Origin: SZUA-117 sp964630795
GTDB taxonomy: Bacteria > Pseudomonadota > Gammaproteobacteria > Steroidobacterales > Woeseiaceae
Direction of reading: 5' to 3'
Length of the DNA stretch: 9,835 nt
Assembly (NCBI GenBank): GCA_964630795.1
Contig: CAZVWF010000087.1
Coordinates: 1-9,835, forward strand
In this document: piece by piece, positions 5,406 to 9,835 of the stretch
Layout of the letters: every line of letters starts with the position of its first letter
Numbering within the stretch: the first letter of the stretch is position 1
The notes under the pieces: model-generated
What the model saw: the letters and a program-made list of their open reading frames with translations, nothing else
Databases searched by the model: none
Told to the model about the DNA's origin: nothing
Position numbers and translations under genes: made by a program

Positions 5406-6302
5406 TTGCAGCCGGTAGCTCAATGGCTGGCTGCCCGCCCGCAGCATGGCGTCATCGGGCTGGCACTTACGCTGCTGCTGCCGTTGGCCCCGGTGATTGG
5501 TGGACTGGTCATGGCGCACCTCGTGTTTTCCAACGGGGCGCGAATGCCGGTCATTCAGGGGCTGATTGCCGGCGTATTGCTGGCGGTGCTGGCCATCATG
5601 CTGAATGCATCGGTCATGCAGATCGTTGCCAGTGCGGTAACCTGGTGGCTTCCGGCCTATGTGCTGGCGGCCCTGGCCAGCTACTGGCGATCAGTGCCGC
5701 TGGCGTTACAGGTCTCTGTCATCGTTGCGATGGCAGTGACGATAGGATTTTTTGTCGTTCTTGGTGACCCGGCGGGTTACTGGAACGAGACGATAGCAAC
5801 GTCTATCGAACTGGCCCGGCAAGCCGGACTGCATGAGCAGGCCGATATGTTGAGTCAGTCGCAGCCGTTGATCGTGCCACAAATGACCATGCTGTTCGTG
5901 TTTACGGTCTGGTCATTTTACGTGCTCGTCGCGCTGGGCGGTTACGCGCTGTTTCAGTCGTTGCCGGGCATGGAGGGACGGTTCGGCCGATTTTGCGACC
6001 TGAATTTAGGTCGGGTGATCGCAGCCATGATGGCGGTGACGTCAATCGGCGCAGTATTGACAGGTTGGGTATGGTTGCAGAACCTAGGGTTCGTCGCGTT
6101 TGCTGTGTTCTGGTTGCAGGGGCTGGCGATCCTTCACTGGCTGTACGCTGAGCAGCGGTTGCCGGTGTTCGTCGTCATCATGACGTATGCGTTGCTGCCG
6201 TTTTTGAATGTGCTGCTGGTGATTTCGCTGGCGGTCGTGGGATACATGGATGCGTGGTTCGATTTCCGCGCACGTGCAAAATTGAAAGACAACAGGACTT
6301 GA
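5406..6302 (+). CDS. DUF2232-type multi-pass membrane protein
   Basis: This is an inner-membrane protein of unknown function, of the kind often found between rpsR and rplI in gammaproteobacteria. I chose the TTG at 5406, 25 bp after rpsR, because GGGAG lies eight bases upstream; an earlier ATG in frame would overlap rpsR. The 298 residues contain about seven or eight hydrophobic segments (roughly 15-41, 47-68, 70-92, 98-120, 160-183, 203-222, 226-247 and 253-280). A polar stretch of about 35 residues lies between the fourth and fifth. The end, GYMDAWFDFRARAK, resembles the close of DUF2232 proteins. I see no catalytic motif. The family assignment rests on position, topology and this end motif. 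The gene is four bases from rplI, so it shares the ribosomal operon. Confidence 0.8.
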   Translation: MQPVAQWLAARPQHGVIGLALTLLLPLAPVIGGLVMAHLVFSNGARMPVIQGLIAGVLLAVLAIMLNASVMQIVASAVTWWLPAYVLAALASYWRSVPLALQVSVIVAMAVTIGFFVVLGDPAGYWNETIATSIELARQAGLHEQADMLSQSQPLIVPQMTMLFVFTVWSFYVLVALGGYALFQSLPGMEGRFGRFCDLNLGRVIAAMMAVTSIGAVLTGWVWLQNLGFVAFAVFWLQGLAILHWLYAEQRLPVFVVIMTYALLPFLNVLLVISLAVVGYMDAWFDFRARAKLKDNRT

Positions 6303-6306
6303 AGAA

Positions 6307-6756
6307 ATGAACGTCATTCTTTTGGACAAGGTTGAAAACCTGGGCGATATCGGCGACCTCGTAACGGTCAAGCCGGGCTTCGGTCGCAATTACCTCCTGC
6401 CGCAGGGCAAGGCGGCACTCGCGACAAAAGAAAAGATCGCGGAAGTGGAAGCGCGACGCGCCGAGCTTGAAAAAGCAGCCGCGGCGGAGCTGGCTGCGGC
6501 CAAGGACCGCGCCAAGCTGGTCGATGGCATGGAGCTCGTCATTCCCGCCAATGCCGGGGAGGAAGGCAAGCTCTTCGGTTCGGTCGGCCCGATCGATATC
6601 TGCGATGCTTTTTCGAAGGTCGGCGTCGAAGTCGAGCGGTCGGAAGTTCGCATGCCGGACGGCCCGATACACGAACTCGGCGATTTCTCGATCGGCCTGC
6701 ACCTGCACGCTGACGTGAATGTCGATGTCAGCCTCAAAGTCGTCGCCGAAGAATAA
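6307..6756 (+). CDS. rplI: 50S ribosomal protein L9
   Basis: L9 binds 23S rRNA near the L1 stalk and helps maintain reading-frame fidelity. The 149-residue protein has the normal two-domain form. The N-terminal domain (1 to about 52) has MNVILLDKVENLGDIGDLV and KPGFGRNYLLPQGKA. A long Ala/Glu/Lys helix follows (about 47-76), then a C-terminal domain with KLFGSVGPIDICDA and a late PIHELGDFSIGLHLH. It starts four bases after the stop of the membrane protein; AGGA at 6294-6297 is the binding site and overlaps the end of that gene. Confidence 0.98.
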   Translation: MNVILLDKVENLGDIGDLVTVKPGFGRNYLLPQGKAALATKEKIAEVEARRAELEKAAAAELAAAKDRAKLVDGMELVIPANAGEEGKLFGSVGPIDICDAFSKVGVEVERSEVRMPDGPIHELGDFSIGLHLHADVNVDVSLKVVAEE

Positions 6757-6871
6757 GATATCTGTGGTACGGTATACGGCCGTGCCTGAAAAGGGTGCGG
6801 ACGACTAAAACTTATCCGGCGGGGGCCGTCCAGGCGCCTGCCGAATTCAATGTCCGGAGAGACAGGTCCGT

Positions 6872-8266
6872 ATGGTTCGAGCACTGGATGATGGAGCGCC
6901 GATTGACGCAGCCGAACGCCGGCTGAAGGTGCCGCCAAATTCCGTCGAGGCCGAGCAATCGCTGCTGGGCGGCCTCATGCAGGACAATGAAGCCTGGGAC
7001 AAAGTTGCCGACATCGTCGTTGCTGGCGACTTCTATCGCAAAGACCACAGGCTGATATTTTCCGCGATCGCGGAACTCGCCGAAGATGGTCATCCGTGCG
7101 ACGTGGTAACGGTGTCCGAGCACCTGGGTAACCGGAACGAACTGAATGACGCGGGCGGGCTGGAGTATCTCGCCACGCTCACCAACGAGACCCCCGGGGC
7201 AGCCAATGCCCGCGCCTATGCCCAGATCCTGCGTGAGCGGTCCACCCTGCGTTCCCTGATTAACGCGGGCAATGAGATCAGCGGCAATGCCTTTGCGACC
7301 GAGGGTCGCAGTGCGTCGGAGTTGGTCGATGAAGCCGAGCGACTCGTTTTCGAAATCGCGGAGTCCGGCGCCCGCGGACGGGTTGGATTCCAGTCTCTGA
7401 AGCAGATTCTGCCGGCGGCTGTCGATCGAATCGATGTCCTGCACCAGACTGGCGGTGATATCACCGGGATTCCGTCCGGCTTTAACGAGTTCGATAAGCT
7501 AACCGCCGGCTTGCAGCCGGGCGACCTGGTCATCATCGCGGGCCGGCCTTCAATGGGCAAGACAACCTTGGCCGTCAACATCGCAGAAAACGCGGCCATC
7601 GGTGCGAAAGTGCCCACGGCCATTTACTCGATGGAAATGCCGTCGGAGCAACTCGCGTTTCGCATGATCTCGTCGTTGGGGCGCGTCGACCAGACACATC
7701 TTCGAACGGGTAAGTTTCCTGACGAGGACTGGTCGCGTATCAACACTGCCGTTCAGTTGATGTCTGATGCCCCGATCTACATTGACGATTCGCCGGGCCT
7801 GTCGCCGACCGAGATTCGTGCGCGGGCGCGCCGCCTGAAGCGCGAAGCCGACCTCGGTTTGATCGTTATCGACTACCTGCAACTGATGCAGGTGCAGGGC
7901 AACACCGAAAACCGCGCGACCGAGATTTCAGAGATTTCCCGAAACCTGAAAGCGCTCGCGAAGGAACTGCGTGTGCCTATCATTGCTCTGTCGCAGCTCA
8001 ATCGAAGCGTGGAACAGCGCCAGGATAAACGCCCGGTCATGTCAGACCTTCGCGAGTCAGGCGCTATTGAGCAGGATGCCGACCTGATCATCTTTATCTA
8101 TCGAGAGGAAGTTTACCAACCGGAAACCCCACGAAAAGGGATAGCCGACATCAGCATTGCCAAGCAGCGAAATGGCCCTATCGGTGATTTCCCGCTGACC
8201 TTCGTCGGCCGGTTTACCAAGTTTGAGAACTGGGTGCCCGAAGCCTACGCGGATGAGGCCTTCTAA
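6872..8266 (+). CDS. dnaB: Replicative DNA helicase DnaB
   Basis: DnaB is the hexameric ATP-driven 5'-3' helicase that unwinds the chromosome at replication forks and recruits primase. The 464-residue length is normal (471 in E. coli). The N-terminal domain begins KVPPNSVEAEQSLLGGLM (19-36). The RecA-like motor domain carries Walker A GRPSMGKT (224-231), EMPSEQ (255-260), Walker B IVIDYLQLM (331-339), SQLNRSVEQR (374-383), SDLRESGAIEQDADLI (391-406) and the KQRNGP arginine-finger segment (431-436). There is no intein. The start ATG has GGAGAG eleven bases upstream; the 115-bp gap after rplI holds no promoter that convinces me. The stop TAA overlaps the alr start by one base. Confidence 0.98.
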   Translation: MVRALDDGAPIDAAERRLKVPPNSVEAEQSLLGGLMQDNEAWDKVADIVVAGDFYRKDHRLIFSAIAELAEDGHPCDVVTVSEHLGNRNELNDAGGLEYLATLTNETPGAANARAYAQILRERSTLRSLINAGNEISGNAFATEGRSASELVDEAERLVFEIAESGARGRVGFQSLKQILPAAVDRIDVLHQTGGDITGIPSGFNEFDKLTAGLQPGDLVIIAGRPSMGKTTLAVNIAENAAIGAKVPTAIYSMEMPSEQLAFRMISSLGRVDQTHLRTGKFPDEDWSRINTAVQLMSDAPIYIDDSPGLSPTEIRARARRLKREADLGLIVIDYLQLMQVQGNTENRATEISEISRNLKALAKELRVPIIALSQLNRSVEQRQDKRPVMSDLRESGAIEQDADLIIFIYREEVYQPETPRKGIADISIAKQRNGPIGDFPLTFVGRFTKFENWVPEAYADEAF

Positions 8267-9363
8267 TGACCTTTGGGACCCGGGCCAGGATCAGGCTCGG
8301 CGCAATCCAACACAACTTTCAGGCACTGATGTCCATGTTCCCAGGGGCCAGGGCGATGGCCGTGGTCAAGGCCAACGCCTATGGGCATGGACTGGTTCCG
8401 GTCGCGCGCGCACTTTCCGGGGCGGATACCCTGGCGGTCGCGCGACTGTCGGAGGCCCGGCAGTTGCGGGACGCCGGCATTCAGACCGACATCACCTTAC
8501 TTGGTGGTGTTTTGTCAGCAGACGATCTCGCGTTGGCAATGGGTCTCGGTGTGACGGTCGCCTTTCATCATCAACAACAAATTGAGTGGGCGGAGCGGTT
8601 TTCAGGCCGGATTCCGCTGGCCTGGCTAAAGGTCGACACTGGAATGGGTCGGCTTGGTTTTCGGCCCGGCGATGCTGCTGCTGCTGCGCTGGTTCGACTG
8701 CGCGATCAGGTTGATCGCCTGGGCCTGCTCACGCACTTCGCAAGCGCCGATGAGCCAGAACTCCCGACGACCGGGGAACAGCTTGCCGCCTTCACGAAGT
8801 TGCTGGATGGTTTTGACGGGGAGGTGAGTATCGCCAACTCGGCAGCATTGCTTGGGTGGGAGGAGTCCATGGCCATTTTCGATGCTGCGCGGGAGCAGGG
8901 GAGGCTGTGGCTTCGGCCTGGCCTGTCTCTTTACGGGATTTCTCCGTACGCAGGCAAAGTGGGCGAGGAACTGGGTTTGCGCCCGGCCATGCAACTCGAG
9001 GCGACATTGCTGTCAGCCAAGGCGATCGCGGCAGGCGATCGGGTCGGCTACGGGGGTACCTGGCAGGCGCAGCAAGACACGGTGCTCGGCATCATCGCGG
9101 GGGGCTATGGCGATGGGTACTCAAGATTCATCGCATCCGGGTCGCCGGTTCTGGTCAATGGCCGCCGCGTGCCTGTTGCAGGCCGGATTTCGATGGACCT
9201 GACAGCGGTTGATCTTGGGCCGGGCGCGAAAGACGTCGTCGGCGACCGGGTGATCTTCTGGGGGGACGAACTCCCGATTGAAAAAATTGCCGAATGCGCC
9301 GGCACGATTCCCTACCAGTTGGTTTGTGGCGTTACGCACCGGGAGGCGGCCGTGTACGAATAG
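8266..9363 (+). CDS. alr: Alanine racemase
   Basis: This is a PLP enzyme that interconverts L- and D-alanine to supply peptidoglycan precursors in the cytoplasm. The 365 residues give the usual barrel plus beta domain. Lys35 in AVVKANAYGHG binds PLP, and Tyr262 in GYGGTW is the second catalytic base. Other family motifs are KVDTGMGRLGF (122-132), RPGLSLYG (217-224) and GRISMDL (306-312). The ATG shares a base with the dnaB stop (TAATG), and GATGAGG in the dnaB end serves as binding site, so translation is coupled to dnaB. dnaB-alr is a conserved gammaproteobacterial pair. It could be called dadX in a catabolic setting, but no dadA neighbour is seen, so the biosynthetic alr is preferred. Confidence 0.95.
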   Translation: MTFGTRARIRLGAIQHNFQALMSMFPGARAMAVVKANAYGHGLVPVARALSGADTLAVARLSEARQLRDAGIQTDITLLGGVLSADDLALAMGLGVTVAFHHQQQIEWAERFSGRIPLAWLKVDTGMGRLGFRPGDAAAAALVRLRDQVDRLGLLTHFASADEPELPTTGEQLAAFTKLLDGFDGEVSIANSAALLGWEESMAIFDAAREQGRLWLRPGLSLYGISPYAGKVGEELGLRPAMQLEATLLSAKAIAAGDRVGYGGTWQAQQDTVLGIIAGGYGDGYSRFIASGSPVLVNGRRVPVAGRISMDLTAVDLGPGAKDVVGDRVIFWGDELPIEKIAECAGTIPYQLVCGVTHREAAVYE

Positions 9364-9378
9364 CCAGGAGCCAGGGTT

Positions 9379-9417
9379 AATAAAAAGCCGATGCGAATTG
9401 CGCATCGGCTTTTTATT
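9379..9417. terminator. Strong bidirectional intrinsic terminator
   Basis: A perfect 17-bp stem (9379-9395 with 9401-9417) closes a 5-nt loop AATTG. Its GC-rich core GCCGATGCG is flanked by five A on the left and five T on the right, so it can stop transcription from both sides. It ends alr 15 bp after its stop and also ends the convergent FHA gene. Confidence 0.93.
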
Positions 9418-9438
9418 GACTCCGGACCCGCGTTTCTT

Positions 9439-9835
9439 CTAGTTATGAAAGAATCCCATTGTAACGCCGGCTATTTGTACAACATCGTTGTCGTTCAGTT
9501 TTTGCGCCTGTGCGCCAATCGGCTGGCCGTTAACCAGCGGGGAGTCGCCTTCTGCACCGCTTTCAACAACGACGATGAAGTATCCTTCCGCGCGACGCGT
9601 AATGGCAGCAACCTGGACACCTGGACGCCCGAGTGTCGTCAGCGCCTTGGTGAGTTCGAGCTCACGACCTGCGAATGAGCCGCTCAGAACCTGGAGCTTG
9701 GCCAAAGGCAGTGCCTTCGGTGCATTGCTTGGGTCAATGCCGTGTGAAGTCCTGGCGTGGGAAATCGGCTTGACGGTTTCAGCGACCGGCTCGGGTTCTC
9801 GCTCCGGCATGTCAACTTTGATGTCATCGCGCGGT
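9439..9835 (-). CDS. FHA-domain protein, C-terminal part
   Basis: The gene enters from the right edge and ends with TAG at 9439-9441. The frame is open upstream of a Met at 9808-9810 (preceded by PRDDIKVD), so the true start is probably outside the window. The visible 131 residues have a Pro/Glu-rich linker and then a C-terminal forkhead-associated fold: LQVLSGSFAGRELEL, TTLGRPG, GYFIVVVE, LVNGQPI and LNDNDVVQIAGVTM. FHA domains usually bind phosphothreonine peptides. The GR arginine and the late Asn of the binding site are present, but the conserved Ser-Arg-x-His is replaced by ITRRAEG, so binding may be altered. It is convergent with alr and unlikely to be functionally tied to it. Confidence 0.8.
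   Translation of the reverse strand, partial: PRDDIKVDMPEREPEPVAETVKPISHARTSHGIDPSNAPKALPLAKLQVLSGSFAGRELELTKALTTLGRPGVQVAAITRRAEGYFIVVVESGAEGDSPLVNGQPIGAQAQKLNDNDVVQIAGVTMGFFHN

Noticed and set aside
6757..6871. Possible terminator or promoter between rplI and dnaB
   Set aside because: GC-rich stretches can pair, but there is no T-run, and no -35/-10 pair with good spacing is visible.
8674..8688. Run of GCT triplets in alr
   Set aside because: It encodes a short alanine run in a helix of the barrel; too short to be a notable repeat.

Overview
This window comes from the chromosome of a proteobacterium, most likely a gammaproteobacterium. It is moderately GC-rich. Its gene order is classic for that class: tRNA-Leu(CAG) divergent from rnr, then rlmB, rpsF, rpsR, a DUF2232-type membrane protein, rplI, dnaB and alr. 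A run of exactly 100 N inside rpsF shows that it is a draft scaffold. No species can be named from the sequence alone.

Layout. Positions 1-548 (minus) hold the start of a MetE-like (COG0620) protein with a GTG start; it runs off the left edge. Positions 549-1148 hold no complete protein gene. They contain an intact tRNA-Leu(CAG), a truncated second tRNA-Leu(CAG) that keeps only its 5' half, a perfect 10-bp inverted repeat directly beyond the truncation, and a promoter that reads leftward through both tRNA copies. An unidentified 49-codon open frame follows the tRNA CCA end. From 1149 the plus strand carries RNase R (rnr) and the 23S rRNA 2'-O-methyltransferase RlmB, which overlap by ATGA. A 243-bp leader follows, with two possible promoters and a candidate S6:S18 regulatory hairpin. 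After it come rpsF, rpsR, the membrane protein gene, rplI, dnaB and alr, closely packed or overlapping except for about 115 bp before dnaB. A strong bidirectional terminator (9379-9417) separates alr from a convergent FHA-domain gene that enters from the right edge.

How it fits together. Most of the window is growth machinery: RNA turnover and rRNA modification, three ribosomal proteins, the replicative helicase and the D-alanine supplier for the cell wall. The tRNA promoter and the better rpsF promoter both have GC-rich stretches just after the -10, as expected of growth-rate-controlled promoters.

I see no mobile element, CRISPR array or clearly new system. Three things stand out. The ribosomal protein S6 gene ends in nearly identical 51-bp repeats coding for an acidic Ala/Glu/Pro tail, and the assembly broke inside them. 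The tRNA-Leu remnant with its hairpin looks like a recombination scar. The orphan frame next to the tRNA could be part of the same scar.
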